From NCBI GenBank assembly GCA_035326025.1, contig DAOKYT010000007.1:1-64000 (forward strand): DNA of 64,000 nt. Direction: 5' to 3'. The notes beneath the pieces were generated by a model. It saw only the letters and a list, made by a program, of their open reading frames with translations. It was not told where the DNA came from and did not search any database. Origin of the DNA: Amarobacter sp035326025. Its GTDB lineage: Bacteria > Chloroflexota > Dehalococcoidia > Tepidiformales > Tepidiformaceae. Within the stretch, counting starts at the first letter, position 1. Every line of letters begins with the position of its first letter. Shown here in pieces: positions 50,567-59,692 of the stretch. A program made the translations under genes and the position numbers.

Positions 50567-51297
50567 CGCGAGGATTCGCCCGCCGCGGCCACGAACGCCG
50601 CGAACAGCCGCTCGGCGCTCGTGCCGATTTCCCCGTGGCCGGCCATGTCCTCCGGGTGCCACTGCACGCCAACCACGAAGCGCGCGCCCGGCACTTCCAC
50701 CGCTTCGATGATCCCGTCAGGCGCGCGGCCGCTGACGGCCAGCCCGGCCCCAAGGCGGTCCAGCGCCTGGTGGTGCCGCGAGTTCACGAAGATCCGTCCG
50801 GCCCCGGCAATGCCTGCCAGGCGGCTCGCCTCGGCCACCTCCACGGCGTGCGCTGGCCCATGCCGCGGTTCCTGGACCGCGTGCGCCAGTGCGCCCTCCA
50901 CCATCGACGGGATGTCCTGCACCAATGAACCGCCGAGCGCCACGTTGAGCACCTGCATCCCCCGGCAGATTGCCAGGATCGGCAGTCCGCCGGCATCGGC
51001 AGCCTCGATCGCCGCCAGCTCCATCGCGTCTCGCCCTTCCGAAACTCCCGTGATGGTTTCGTGCGGCTCCTGGCCGTAACGCGCTGGCGCCACGTCGCCG
51101 CCGCCCGTCAGCACGAGCCCGGCGCACCGGCGTACCGCTGCTCCAATGCCTTCGCGGCTCATTCCCGGCGCAATCACGAGCGGCAGCGCCCCGGCCGCCT
51201 CGATGGCCCGCAGGTAGCTCAGGCCCAGGCTTGCCCGCTCAAACCCGTGACGGTCAAGCGCCGTGCCGGCCGTCACCGCCACCCGTGGCGGGCTCAT
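50563..51297 (-). CDS. Class I glutamine amidotransferase, peptidase C26 (PuuD-like)
   Basis: A 244-residue gamma-glutamyl hydrolase-fold enzyme. The nucleophile Cys is in LAICRGMQVLNVALGG, His-Glu in GVQWHPEDM, and the N-terminus PPRVAVTAGTALD is typical of gamma-glutamyl-GABA hydrolases. The physiological substrate may be a gamma-glutamyl amine. ATGA overlap with the DUF3052 gene upstream, so the two are coupled. Start at ATG 51297. Confidence 0.9.
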   Translation of the reverse strand: MSPPRVAVTAGTALDRHGFERASLGLSYLRAIEAAGALPLVIAPGMSREGIGAAVRRCAGLVLTGGGDVAPARYGQEPHETITGVSEGRDAMELAAIEAADAGGLPILAICRGMQVLNVALGGSLVQDIPSMVEGALAHAVQEPRHGPAHAVEVAEASRLAGIAGAGRIFVNSRHHQALDRLGAGLAVSGRAPDGIIEAVEVPGARFVVGVQWHPEDMAGHGEIGTSAERLFAAFVAAAGESSR

Positions 51298-51704
51298 TTG
51301 CGTCGATCCTCGCGGCGGAAGACGAAGCGCAATCCCGACCAGTGCTCGTCGATCGCGCATACCTTGTTATCCACGAGCCCGGCCGCGAGACCCACTTCGC
51401 GGATCGCATTCTCTCCGATCCCCACCGGCATGCCCTTGCGCCGTTTCGGCCACGCTATCCAGAGCCCGCCGGCCGGTTGGAGTTGCCGCTTCAGTTCGAG
51501 GAACCGATCCGCCAGCCCTTCCTCCCCGGCCACGAAGCACACCACGACATCGAGCGCGCCATCTCCCGCCGGCACGAGCGCCACCCCATCCGGGAGCTCG
51601 CCCAGCACGTCCCGGGATCCTGGCGGTGGGTTCACCAGCGCGACTCGCGCGCCCGGCTTGATGCCGAGTTTCGCCGGTAGCGGGGTTCCCGAATACCCGG
51701 TCAT
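51294..51704 (-). CDS. DUF3052 family protein
   Basis: A 136-residue cytosolic protein with the family pattern: SGTPLPAKLGIKPGARVAL at the start, LWIAWPKRRKG in the middle and LVDNKVCAIDEHWSGLRFVFRR at the end. Function unknown. The DUF3052 family is common in actinobacteria. Four-base overlap with the C26 amidotransferase gene downstream suggests joint function. Confidence 0.87.
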   Translation of the reverse strand: MTGYSGTPLPAKLGIKPGARVALVNPPPGSRDVLGELPDGVALVPAGDGALDVVVCFVAGEEGLADRFLELKRQLQPAGGLWIAWPKRRKGMPVGIGENAIREVGLAAGLVDNKVCAIDEHWSGLRFVFRREDRRK

Positions 51705-51916
51705 GGCCGCGATCCTACCCCAGGGACCCGGTCGCTACCTCACCCATCGGCCCGATACCCGTGCGGAACACGGGCAGCCGAACGCGGCGACAATGTCCCG
51801 AGGGATCCCATGCAGCTCCCACCGCCGCCGGCCACGAACTGCGTGTCACCGGGGCAATCCACGATCTCTCCGCGGAGGGCGGAGCCGTCCGGCGAGCTTC
51901 CGTGCCGCCGGCGGCA

Positions 51917-51946
51917 CGAAAAGGGGGACGCTCATGCGTCCCCCTT
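51917..51946 (-). terminator. Terminator after the SDR gene
   Basis: A perfect 11-bp stem AAGGGGGACGC with GCGTCCCCCTT, 4-base loop (51921-51946). On the minus strand it is followed by TTCG and lies 28 bases past the SDR stop. Confidence 0.8.
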
Positions 51947-51974
51947 CACCGTTCCTCGTCCGCCGCGCGGCCGG

Positions 51975-52886
51975 TTAGCCCTGGGCAGCCTTCGAGGCGA
52001 GGTAGTCCTTCAGGGTCTGGCCGCTGCGCCACATCGGCTCGGCACCCTCGAGGCTCATGATCTTGTCCCAGTTCGCCTGGATCCACTCGGCGTCCTTGAG
52101 TTCCGCCATGCCGGGCTGCACGCCGGGGCCCTTCACGATCGACGCACGATTGAAGTTGCCGGCACCGGCTTCGATGATGATTCCGCTGTCCTGGCACTCC
52201 TTCGAGACCATCCAGGTCACCGCGGGCACCACGAATTCCGGCTTCAGGCGCTCCACCATCTCGGCCGGCATCACCGTCTGCGTCAGCCGCGTGCCGGCGA
52301 CCGGCGCGACCGTGTTGACGTTCACGTTGTACTTCGCGCCTTCCTGCTTCAGCACGTTCATCAGGCCGATCATCGCCGTCTTCGCCGCGCCATAGTTCGC
52401 CTGGCCAAACTGGCCGTAGATGCCGGAGGACGACGTCGTCAGCACGACGCGCCCGTACGACTGCTGCCGGAACACCGGCCAGGCGGCGCGCAGCACCGTG
52501 AACGAGCCCTTGATGTGGACCGCGAAGACCGCGTCCCAGTCCTGCTCGCTCATGTTGTGGAAAGCGACATCGCGCAGAATGCCCGCATTACAGATCACGA
52601 TGTCGAGCCGGCCGTACGTGTCGATGGCCGTCTTCACCATGTTGAAGCCACCGTCGTAGCTCGAAACGCTGTCGAAGTTCGGCGTTGCCTCGCCGCCAGC
52701 CGCCTTGATCTCGTCGCACACCTGGCGCGCGGGGGCCGCATCCGCGCCCTGGCCGTGCGGATCGCCGCCAAGGTCGTTCACCACCACCTTCGCGCCACGT
52801 TTCGCCAGGTCCAGCGCATATGCGCGCCCGAGTCCGGCGCCCGCGCCCGTGACGAGGGCGACCTGCCCTTCGAAAGAAATCGCCAT
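51975..52886 (-). CDS. SDR oxidoreductase, MFE-2/HSD17B4-like 3-hydroxyacyl-CoA dehydrogenase
   Basis: A 303-residue short-chain dehydrogenase. It has the nucleotide-binding TGAGAGLGRAYAL, NDLGGDPHGQGADAAPA (an insert typical of the hydroxyacyl-CoA dehydrogenase part of peroxisomal MFE-2), NAGILRD, and the catalytic YxxxK in ANYGAAKTAM. The substrate is probably a (3R)-hydroxyacyl-CoA, fitting other acyl-CoA genes nearby. A terminator follows at 51917-51946. Confidence 0.88.
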   Translation of the reverse strand: MAISFEGQVALVTGAGAGLGRAYALDLAKRGAKVVVNDLGGDPHGQGADAAPARQVCDEIKAAGGEATPNFDSVSSYDGGFNMVKTAIDTYGRLDIVICNAGILRDVAFHNMSEQDWDAVFAVHIKGSFTVLRAAWPVFRQQSYGRVVLTTSSSGIYGQFGQANYGAAKTAMIGLMNVLKQEGAKYNVNVNTVAPVAGTRLTQTVMPAEMVERLKPEFVVPAVTWMVSKECQDSGIIIEAGAGNFNRASIVKGPGVQPGMAELKDAEWIQANWDKIMSLEGAEPMWRSGQTLKDYLASKAAQG

Positions 52887-53076
52887 CTTTTCAGTCCTCT
52901 TTTCGGTTGGTCTTGTGTGGCTGCGGCAGGCCGGCCCGCCAAAGCCGAACGGTCTTCATTTCCGTGCAATCTTGCAGGTTACCAGCTGATGCGGCTTCAT
53001 TCCCGCCGCGCCGGTGCGCTCTATCCCGGATACGTCCCGCGCCCCCGGGCCGTATAGTGGAGTCGTGCCAGGGAAC

Positions 53077-53796
53077 ATGTGGGACGAGCCGGAAGAATCC
53101 CCCGGCGACCTCGACCTCCGCCTCCTCCGCGTCGCCGCCGCGCCGATCGATCCGGCGGGAACCGCGCTCCGCCTCCGGATGGAGACCACCCGCGGCGAGA
53201 TTGAGGCCATCCTCCACCCGGTCGAAGGGGGCACCGGCGCCATCGTCTGCGTGGGTGGCGCCATGGGCGGTGTCGATGGCCCGGCCGACAGCCTCTATGC
53301 CCGCCTCCCCCGGCTCCTTGCCCCTTCGGCGGTCACGGTCCTGCGCGTCGAATATCGGCACCCGAACAACTTCGAAGAGTGTGTGCTTGATGTGCTCGCG
53401 GGCTGCTCCTTCCTCCGCGGTATCGGCGCATCCGACCTCGCGCTCGTCGGTCACAGTTTCGGTGGGGCGGTCGTCATCAAGGCGGGAGAGCTCCACGATT
53501 CGGTAACCGGTGTCGTCTCGATGTCGCCTCAGCTCTACGGCACGCGCCAGGTTGAAAACCTGGGCAAACCACTCCTCCTTATCCACGGCATGGCCGACAC
53601 CATCCTCGACCACGAGGCGAGCGAGGATATCTACCGGCGCGCCCTCGAACCCAAGCGCATCGTCCTGTATGCCGAAGCCGGCCATTCCCTCATCCAGGCG
53701 AAGGACGCCATCGACGCGCTCCTCAGCGAGTGGATCCCCGCTCGCCTCGCACACATCCCCATGGATGGCGGCCGCGAGGAACACGAGACCCACTGA
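53077..53796 (+). CDS. Alpha/beta hydrolase
   Basis: A 239-residue hydrolase with the nucleophile elbow VGHSFGGAVV, acid in GMADTILD and catalytic His in EAGHSLIQA. An N-terminal ILHPVEGGTGAIVCVGGAMGG strand set precedes. Substrate unknown (esterase or lipase-like). ATG 53077 is used; a GTG at 53065 is an alternative. Divergent from the SDR gene. Confidence 0.85.
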   Translation: MWDEPEESPGDLDLRLLRVAAAPIDPAGTALRLRMETTRGEIEAILHPVEGGTGAIVCVGGAMGGVDGPADSLYARLPRLLAPSAVTVLRVEYRHPNNFEECVLDVLAGCSFLRGIGASDLALVGHSFGGAVVIKAGELHDSVTGVVSMSPQLYGTRQVENLGKPLLLIHGMADTILDHEASEDIYRRALEPKRIVLYAEAGHSLIQAKDAIDALLSEWIPARLAHIPMDGGREEHETH

Positions 53797-53976
53797 CTCG
53801 GTGGCCGGGTCGCGGTACACTTCCGCCCTCGCAGAGGAGTGCGCCCGCACCAACGAAGGAGCCGTTTCCGCGCTGATCGCACGATGGCTTCGTCATCCCG
53901 GCCGGACGCACGCACGTGGGCGGGCTTGCCCTTGCTCATCTCTGGTCGTAACCTTACATAGGGTAAGGAGGTTGCC

Positions 53977-54456
53977 ATGCCCGGCCCAAACATCACCCGT
54001 CTTAATCACGCCGTACTCTTCGTCCGCGATGCCGCCAGGGCTGCCGCCTTCTACCGGCAGGCCTTCGGCTTCGAGGAGATCACGAACATGAACGGCCAGG
54101 CCGTCTTCCTCCGGGCCGCCGGCTCCGACAACCACCACGACCTCGGCCTCTTCTCCGTGGGCGCCGGTGCGCCGAACGCCCCGCGCGGGAGCGTGGGCCT
54201 TTACCACCTCGCCTGGCAGGTTGACCGCATCGAGGACCTCGCCGCGATGCGCACGCGCCTCGCGGAGCTCGGCGCGCTCACCGGGGCGAGCGACCACGGC
54301 GCGACCAAGTCCCTCTACGGCGCCGACCCCGATGGCAACGAGTTCGAAGTCATGTGGCTGGTCCCCCGTGAAGAGTGGGGCGACTACGACCGCCACGCCG
54401 TCACGAAGCCGCTGAACCTCGAACGCGAGCTCGCTGTCCACGGCGCGCGCCCGTAG
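53977..54456 (+). CDS. VOC family (glyoxalase/extradiol dioxygenase) protein
   Basis: A 159-residue metal-binding VOC-fold protein. It starts ITRLNHAVLFVRDAARAAAFYRQAFGF; metal ligands are probably His in RLNHAV, His in YHLAW and Glu in EFEVMW. An excellent AAGGAGG precedes the ATG. Resembles extradiol dioxygenase-like VOC members; the actual substrate is unknown. The 180-base gap upstream shows no gene. Confidence 0.88.
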   Translation: MPGPNITRLNHAVLFVRDAARAAAFYRQAFGFEEITNMNGQAVFLRAAGSDNHHDLGLFSVGAGAPNAPRGSVGLYHLAWQVDRIEDLAAMRTRLAELGALTGASDHGATKSLYGADPDGNEFEVMWLVPREEWGDYDRHAVTKPLNLERELAVHGARP

Positions 54457-54602
54457 CAGGCCGCGGTTCAGATCGATACCGCTCAGGCCACCCGCCACAC
54501 CAGGCGGGACCACCCGGCCGAACCGCGGAGCGCCGCCAAACCCTGGCGGCGCGGCGGGCGGGCCGAGCGATCCTTTTCGAAGCCACGGTGACCGTGCTGG
54601 CC

Positions 54603-55328
54603 TCAGGGCGCCGGCGCCGCACCGAAGTATCCAGGTTCCGTGTCGATATCCGGGTCGAGCCGGGCGATCTCCGCCGCGACGAGTGTGTAGGCCTCGATGA
54701 GCGCGTCGAGCGTGGCCGGCCCGTCCCCCTCGAGGTACGAGGCGTCGAGCGCCAGTTCGCATGCCCGCGTCCACGGGTTGTCCGGCGGCCCCTGGCGCGC
54801 GATCACCTGGGCGGAGCACGAAAGGCGGAGTTGCCCCTGGCGGCCCTGGATCGTCGCGACCGATCGGTCGCCCCGCATCCAGAGGCCCACGGCGGCGCGC
54901 GCGCCAAGGAGTTCGAGGGCGAACCGTTGCATCCGGGTGACGGTCGGGTCGGAGCTGCAGGCGAGCGCGCCAACGAGCGGGCTTGCGGCGCGGTCGCTGC
55001 CGGCGGCCGATGCCGCCTCCTTGCAGACTTCGGCCCACCCGCTGGCGCCCGCCCCGGCCACCGCGATGAGCTCCATGTGCTGCCAGGTCTCGCTCGCCGC
55101 GGCGTCCGGCGGAGGTTCTTCGGCGAACCATGCGGTGAAGTCCACCTCGGGCAGCGAGACCGGCGCCGGCGTGCCGATGGCCCGCAGGTAGGCCGGCGTT
55201 CCCGGTTGGGGGGCCACGATCCCGCCGACGAAGGGTACGCCGCCGAGCGCGGCGGCAAGGTCGGCGCTGGCGCACCGCGCGGTGCCGAGCAGTGAGAGCA
55301 GGATGAGGCCCCAGAGCGCCTTTTTCAC
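54603..55328 (-). CDS. Secreted hypothetical protein
   Basis: A 241-residue exported protein: MKKALWGLILLSLLGTARCASA is a clear signal peptide (the Cys is not in a standard lipobox because Arg precedes it). The mature part contains four Cys residues at VCKE, ACSSD, LSCSAQ and RACEL, perhaps two disulfides. No family recognised. It sits between the VOC gene (convergent) and the acyl-CoA dehydrogenase. Confidence 0.6.
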   Translation of the reverse strand: MKKALWGLILLSLLGTARCASADLAAALGGVPFVGGIVAPQPGTPAYLRAIGTPAPVSLPEVDFTAWFAEEPPPDAAASETWQHMELIAVAGAGASGWAEVCKEAASAAGSDRAASPLVGALACSSDPTVTRMQRFALELLGARAAVGLWMRGDRSVATIQGRQGQLRLSCSAQVIARQGPPDNPWTRACELALDASYLEGDGPATLDALIEAYTLVAAEIARLDPDIDTEPGYFGAAPAP

Positions 55329-55408
55329 ACGGTGATCATCGGCAGGGAAGGGCCAGCGCGGAGCCTGCGCGTTCTCGATCGCCCGGTGGGCCGGGGAAGG
55401 GAGGGGGC

Positions 55409-56587
55409 CTACCCCCGCGGGAGGCCGAGGCCCCGCTGAGCGATGATGTTCTTCTGGATCTCGCTGGTGCCGCCGCCGATGGGGCCAGACACCGCCAGCA
55501 GGTAGGAAGTGAGCACGCGGCCATGCAGCCGGGCCCAGGGCGACCCCGGGCGCAGCTGGCCGAAGGCGCCCAGCAGGTTCACGCCGGTATTAGCGACCTT
55601 GATGCCGAGCATGGCCATCCAGACTTTGCCGATGCTCGCTTCGTGGTTCGGCACATTTCCTTTCGATTGCAGCCAGGCGGTGCGGTAGGCGAGGAGCCGC
55701 CCAACCTCCACCTCCACCACCAGGTCGGCGAGCTTGTGCCGCACCTCGGCCCTGTCCCATGGCCGGCCGCCGGGATGGCGTTCCTTCGCCCAGCGGACAA
55801 GGTCGTGCAGGGTGCGGCGCGCGCCGGAGATGGCCGCGATATTCGAGCGCTCGAAGTCCAGCGTCGTGGTCGCGACATACCAGCCGTTGTTCTCCCCGCC
55901 CATGAGGTCGCTGGCGGGCACGCGCACGTCCTCGAAGAACACCTGGTTGAAATCGCGCCGGTAGGCGATGTTGGGGATGCCCTGGACCGAGATCCCGGGC
56001 GCCTTCATATCGACGACGAAGGCGCTGATGCCCTTGTGTTTTGGCACGTCCGGGTTGGTCCTTGCGAGCAGGAGCATCCTGTCGGCGATGTGGCCGTTCG
56101 AGGTCCAGATCTTCTGGCCGTTGATGACGTAGTCATCGCCATCGCGGACGGCTCGCGTTTCCATGCTGGCCAGGTCGGAGCCGCTTCCCGGTTCGCTAAA
56201 GCCCTGGCAGTACCATGTCTCGCCCGAGGCCATGCCGGGCAGGTAGCGCTCTTTCTGCTCCTCGCTCGCGTGGGCGAGCATGGTGGGGCCCGTGATGCCA
56301 ATGGTGAAGAGCCGCCCGCCGGAGGGGGCGCGGTGGTAGGCCAGTTCCTCGTTGAGGATCATCTGCTCGACCGGGGTCTTGCCCATGCCGCCGTAGCGCT
56401 CGGGCCAGGCGGGTGCGAACCAGCGTTTCGCGCCGAGCTTTTTGGTGAAGGCGCGGGCGAATGCCAGCTGCTCTTCGTTGTCGAAGAAGTCGTCGTCGCC
56501 TTCGAAACCGGGCGGGAGCTCGGCCTTGAGGAAGGCCCGCAGCTCGGCGCGCCACTGTTCGGTCTCGGGAGGAAAGCGGAATTCCAT
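55409..56587 (-). CDS. Acyl-CoA dehydrogenase
   Basis: A 392-residue FAD enzyme for the first step of acyl-CoA oxidation. Family motifs include the FAD-binding CQGFSEPGSGSDLAS, GQKIWTSNGHIADRMLLLAR, and IGGGTSEIQKNIIAQRGLGLPRG at the C-terminus. It belongs to the IV-type group seen in steroid and branched-acid pathways (FadE-like), though specificity is unknown. The catalytic Glu is not in the classical position, as in that group. The start is ATG 56587 with GGAG upstream. Confidence 0.93.
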   Translation of the reverse strand: MEFRFPPETEQWRAELRAFLKAELPPGFEGDDDFFDNEEQLAFARAFTKKLGAKRWFAPAWPERYGGMGKTPVEQMILNEELAYHRAPSGGRLFTIGITGPTMLAHASEEQKERYLPGMASGETWYCQGFSEPGSGSDLASMETRAVRDGDDYVINGQKIWTSNGHIADRMLLLARTNPDVPKHKGISAFVVDMKAPGISVQGIPNIAYRRDFNQVFFEDVRVPASDLMGGENNGWYVATTTLDFERSNIAAISGARRTLHDLVRWAKERHPGGRPWDRAEVRHKLADLVVEVEVGRLLAYRTAWLQSKGNVPNHEASIGKVWMAMLGIKVANTGVNLLGAFGQLRPGSPWARLHGRVLTSYLLAVSGPIGGGTSEIQKNIIAQRGLGLPRG

Positions 56588-56657
56588 CGTCGGCTCCATG
56601 CGCGCCCGGGCGGGCGAAGGATGCGCTCGGGAGTGTACGTCACTCCCCTTCCACGGG

Positions 56658-57470
56658 TCAGCGGGCGCTGTCGCGCGCGGCGCGGTATGCCTGGTCGATG
56701 AGGGCGGTCGCCCCGGGGAGGAGACCGGGCGCGCAGGCGATGACGTAGCCATCGGCGAAGGAGTGGCCGCCGAACCCGGCGGTCACTCCTCCCGCTTCCC
56801 GTACGATGAGGCCGCCGGCGGCGATGTCCCATGGGTTGAGGCGGTACTCGAAGTAGCCATCGAGCTGGCCGGATGCCACATGGCAGAGGTCGAGCGCGGC
56901 GGATCCACCCCGGCGGATATCGCGAATGTGGGGAAGTATGCGGGCCACCATCGCCGCCTGTTCGGCGCGGGCCGCCGGGTCGTAGCCGAAGCCGGTGGCA
57001 AGGAGCGCGGTGCCCAGGTCGGTATTGCCGCTGATGGCGATGGCAGCCCCATTGCGGCGCGCGCCACGGCCTTTCGCGGCGGTGAACACCTCGCGGAGCG
57101 CCACGTCGTGGACGACCCCGGCCACCACTTCGCCCTCCACTTCAACGGCGATGGAGACGGCGTAGGCCGGGATACCGTAGATGAAGTTCGTGGTCCCATC
57201 GAGCGGATCGAACACCCAGCGGACGCCGGAGGTGCCCGCCCGCGCCGCGCCCTCCTCGCCGAGCAGGCCGTCGCCTGGCCGCGCGTCGAGGATGAGCCGT
57301 TCGATGAGCGACTGCGAGCCCCGGTCGGCATCGGTGACCATATCGGTCCGGGTCGACTTGGTCGCGACATCGAAGCCGGTGGCGGCGAAGCGCGCCAGGA
57401 GCCGGGCGGCCTCGGCGGCGATGCCGGTCGCCAGGTCGAGCAGCTCATCCGCCGGGGGGTTCGCGCTCAC
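56658..57470 (-). CDS. Inositol monophosphatase family phosphatase
   Basis: A 270-residue magnesium-dependent sugar phosphatase. Metal ligands are in LLGEEGAAR, VFDPLDGTTNFIYGIP and NPWDIAAGGLIV. The substrate may be inositol phosphate, histidinol phosphate or fructose bisphosphate. It starts at GTG 57470, overlapping the stop of the SDR gene by four bases (GTGA), so it is coupled. Not an extended reading frame; upstream residues are not homologous. Confidence 0.93.
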   Translation of the reverse strand: MSANPPADELLDLATGIAAEAARLLARFAATGFDVATKSTRTDMVTDADRGSQSLIERLILDARPGDGLLGEEGAARAGTSGVRWVFDPLDGTTNFIYGIPAYAVSIAVEVEGEVVAGVVHDVALREVFTAAKGRGARRNGAAIAISGNTDLGTALLATGFGYDPAARAEQAAMVARILPHIRDIRRGGSAALDLCHVASGQLDGYFEYRLNPWDIAAGGLIVREAGGVTAGFGGHSFADGYVIACAPGLLPGATALIDQAYRAARDSAR

Positions 57471-58216
57471 CGGAGCTGCCGTCCGCCATCGATGACCACG
57501 ATGCTGCCGGTGACGTAGCTGGCGGCGTCGCTGGCGAGCCAGACCGCGGCGGCGGCGATGTCGCCGGGTTGCGCGAGCCGGCCCATGGGCACCTCGGCGC
57601 GCAGGCGTTCGCCGTGGCGGCTGGCAAAGAGGCCGGCGGTGAAGTCCGTTTCGACCCAGCCGGGGGCGATGGCGTTGACGCGGATGTTCCGGCCGGCCCA
57701 CTCGAGCGCCATCACCTTTGTGAACTGGTGGATGCCGGCCTTGGTGGCGGAATAGACCCCAAGGCGCTCGCCGGGGACGATGCCGAGGACACTGCTCACG
57801 TTGATGATGCTGGCCGGGCGCCCGGCTTCGAAGGCGCGCCTGGCGAACTCCACGCTGGCGAAGTAGGTGCCGCGGAGGTTCACATCGACGACGGCGTCCC
57901 ACTCGTCGACGGTCACGAGCTCGGCACGCTTGTAGTAGGGGCTGATGCCGGCGTTGTTGACCAGGATATCGACCGGGCCGAGCTCCCAGGTGCTTGCGAT
58001 CATGGTGGCGATGCTGGCCGGGTCGGCGTTGTCGCAGGCGCGGGCGAGGCAGTTTGCCCCGAGCGAGACCGCCGCCTGGTGGAGCGGCCCTTCGCCGCGG
58101 GCGGTGATGATGACGCGGGCGCCGGCATCGATGAGGGCGCGGGCGATGCCGTAGCCGATGCCGCGGGACCCGCCGGTGACGATGGCGGTCTTGCCTTCGA
58201 GTGAGAAGGGGTTCAT
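57467..58216 (-). CDS. SDR family oxidoreductase (classical)
   Basis: A 249-residue dehydrogenase or reductase. It has TGGSRGIGYGIARAL, NNAGISPYYK and the active site YSATKAGIHQF with Ser in INVSSVLG. It ends in VTGSIVVIDGG, the classical FabG-like C-terminus. Upstream of the inositol-monophosphatase gene with a four-base overlap, suggesting a shared pathway. No strong SD precedes the ATG. Confidence 0.93.
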   Translation of the reverse strand: MNPFSLEGKTAIVTGGSRGIGYGIARALIDAGARVIITARGEGPLHQAAVSLGANCLARACDNADPASIATMIASTWELGPVDILVNNAGISPYYKRAELVTVDEWDAVVDVNLRGTYFASVEFARRAFEAGRPASIINVSSVLGIVPGERLGVYSATKAGIHQFTKVMALEWAGRNIRVNAIAPGWVETDFTAGLFASRHGERLRAEVPMGRLAQPGDIAAAAVWLASDAASYVTGSIVVIDGGRQLR

Positions 58217-58287
58217 GCGGGGATTTTCGCGGTTCGCCGGGTGAGCCGCGACCGTGGGGTGGCGCGGAACACTTTTCCAGCATGGAT

Positions 58288-58353
58288 CCGCATTCCACCG
58301 CATGCCCACCGCATCACGCCGCACGTGCGGTGCCATGCGGTGCCACGCGGTGA
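58288..58353. repeat. Mirror-arranged TGCGG(TG) repeats
   Basis: Six copies of TGCGG or its complement CCGCA. Three on the left (CCGCAT at about 10-11 base steps) and three on the right (GTGCGGTGCC, ATGCGGTGCC, ACGCGGTGAC at exactly 10-base steps) surround a GCACGTGC centre at 58321-58328. The spacing of one helical turn suggests an operator array. It lies between the divergent SDR gene (58216) and the membrane-protein gene (58529). Confidence 0.6.
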
Positions 58354-58528
58354 CTCCGGGGATGCATGGGGCGTGGGGCGGCCGGCGTCGGGCCGGGTCG
58401 CCAGCACCGCGGGGTGGGTTGCAAGCCGCGAGCTTTGGGTCATGGCAGGATCGTTCATGGCCCGACGCTGCGCGAGGTCACGGGTCTTCACCAAGCCCGG
58501 CCTGGCAGCGGTGGTATGGTCCGGGACC

Positions 58529-58930
58529 ATGGAGCGATACCACATCGGCCTCGCGCTCATTGGGATTTCGGCCGTCCTCGCGGTGGCGGCCATCGTGGTC
58601 CCACGCCTCGCGTTCAAGGACACCGCCAGCGCACCGCCGGAGGCGGTGCTCCGCCTGAAGGCGCAGGCCGCCCATGTCCGGACGATCCCGCCGTTGGTTT
58701 CCCAGGCCACCATGGCCGAACAGTACGGACCCACGCCCGACCACGTTCGCGGCCGGGTGGTCGCGCGGACGCTCTTCGGGGTCCGCACTGGCTGGTACGA
58801 ACTCCCGGCGGAGGGCAGCGAGGATTGGGACTACGACCACGGCAAAGAGCTTGCCCTGTCGGGCGCGTTTCTCCTCGCCGAGGCGGGACTTCTCGGCGCA
58901 GCCGGCTGGCTCTTCGCCACCAGCCGCTGA
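58529..58930 (+). CDS. Small membrane protein with two TM segments
   Basis: A 133-residue protein: TM1 at residues 6-26 (GLALIGISAVLAVAAIVVP), an extracytoplasmic loop of about 75 residues, and TM2 near the C-terminus (LSGAFLLAEAGLLGAAGWLFA). The loop contains EDWDYDHGKELAL. No family recognised. No good SD is apparent, and the region 58217-58528 holds only the repeat array. Confidence 0.52.
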   Translation: MERYHIGLALIGISAVLAVAAIVVPRLAFKDTASAPPEAVLRLKAQAAHVRTIPPLVSQATMAEQYGPTPDHVRGRVVARTLFGVRTGWYELPAEGSEDWDYDHGKELALSGAFLLAEAGLLGAAGWLFATSR

Positions 58931-59053
58931 GCAGGGCACATCGCTCACCGGGGGGTGAGCCGGGAACCGCAAGACGCCGCTTCTCCGGCGTAGTTCGCAC
59001 TTCGTCCGTCGCCCCGTTACCCTCGAGCACGCCGAACGTTGAAACTAGCCGGT

Positions 59054-59692
59054 ATGTCCGTTGCTCGCATGTTCGACCTCGACCACTCCCGCGCCTACCT
59101 CCAGGGCGCCGACCCGGTGCTGGCCGCGCTCATCGAGCAGGTGGGGCGGATCGAGGTGCGCCCGGCCGGCCCCAATGCCTTCCAGGCGCTCAGCCGCTCC
59201 ATCATCTACCAGCAGCTCAGCGGCACCGCCGCCGGGGCGATCTACCGCAAGTTCCAGGCGCTCTTCGGGCTCGAAGGCGAGGCCTTCCCGGCGCCGGAGC
59301 AGGTGCTTCCACTGGACGACGAGACCCTCCGTTCGGCCGGCCTCTCGCGCCAGAAGATCGCTTCCATCCGCAGCCTTGCCGAGCACTTCGCCAGCGGCGA
59401 ACTCGGCAGCGAACAGTTCGAACAGTGGGCGGATGAGGAGATCATCGCCCACCTTACGCGGGTGCGGGGCGTGGGCCGCTGGACCGCCGAGATGTTCCTG
59501 ATGTTCCACCTCCGGCGGCCGGATGTGCTCCCGGTGAACGACCTTGGCATCAACCGGGCCATCATGCGGCGCTACGGGTTGGAGTCGATGCCGAAACCCG
59601 AGGCGGTGAAGGCGATCGGCGAGCCATGGCGGCCGCACGCGACCGTCGCGTGCCTCTACCTCTGGCGGAGCGAGGACGTGGGGTTGCCGTAG
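59054..59692 (+). CDS. DNA-3-methyladenine glycosylase (AlkA-like)
   Basis: A 212-residue base-excision repair enzyme. The helix-hairpin-helix THLTRVRGVGRWTAEMFL-like motif (here AHLTRVRGVGRWTAEMFL) is followed by the Gly/Pro region and the catalytic Asp in VLPVNDLGI. ALSRSIIYQQLSG is a family hallmark. It removes alkylated purines. The AlkA N-terminal extra domain is absent, as in many bacterial short forms. The start is ATG 59054; TTG 59039 would also be in frame. Confidence 0.9.
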   Translation: MSVARMFDLDHSRAYLQGADPVLAALIEQVGRIEVRPAGPNAFQALSRSIIYQQLSGTAAGAIYRKFQALFGLEGEAFPAPEQVLPLDDETLRSAGLSRQKIASIRSLAEHFASGELGSEQFEQWADEEIIAHLTRVRGVGRWTAEMFLMFHLRRPDVLPVNDLGINRAIMRRYGLESMPKPEAVKAIGEPWRPHATVACLYLWRSEDVGLP

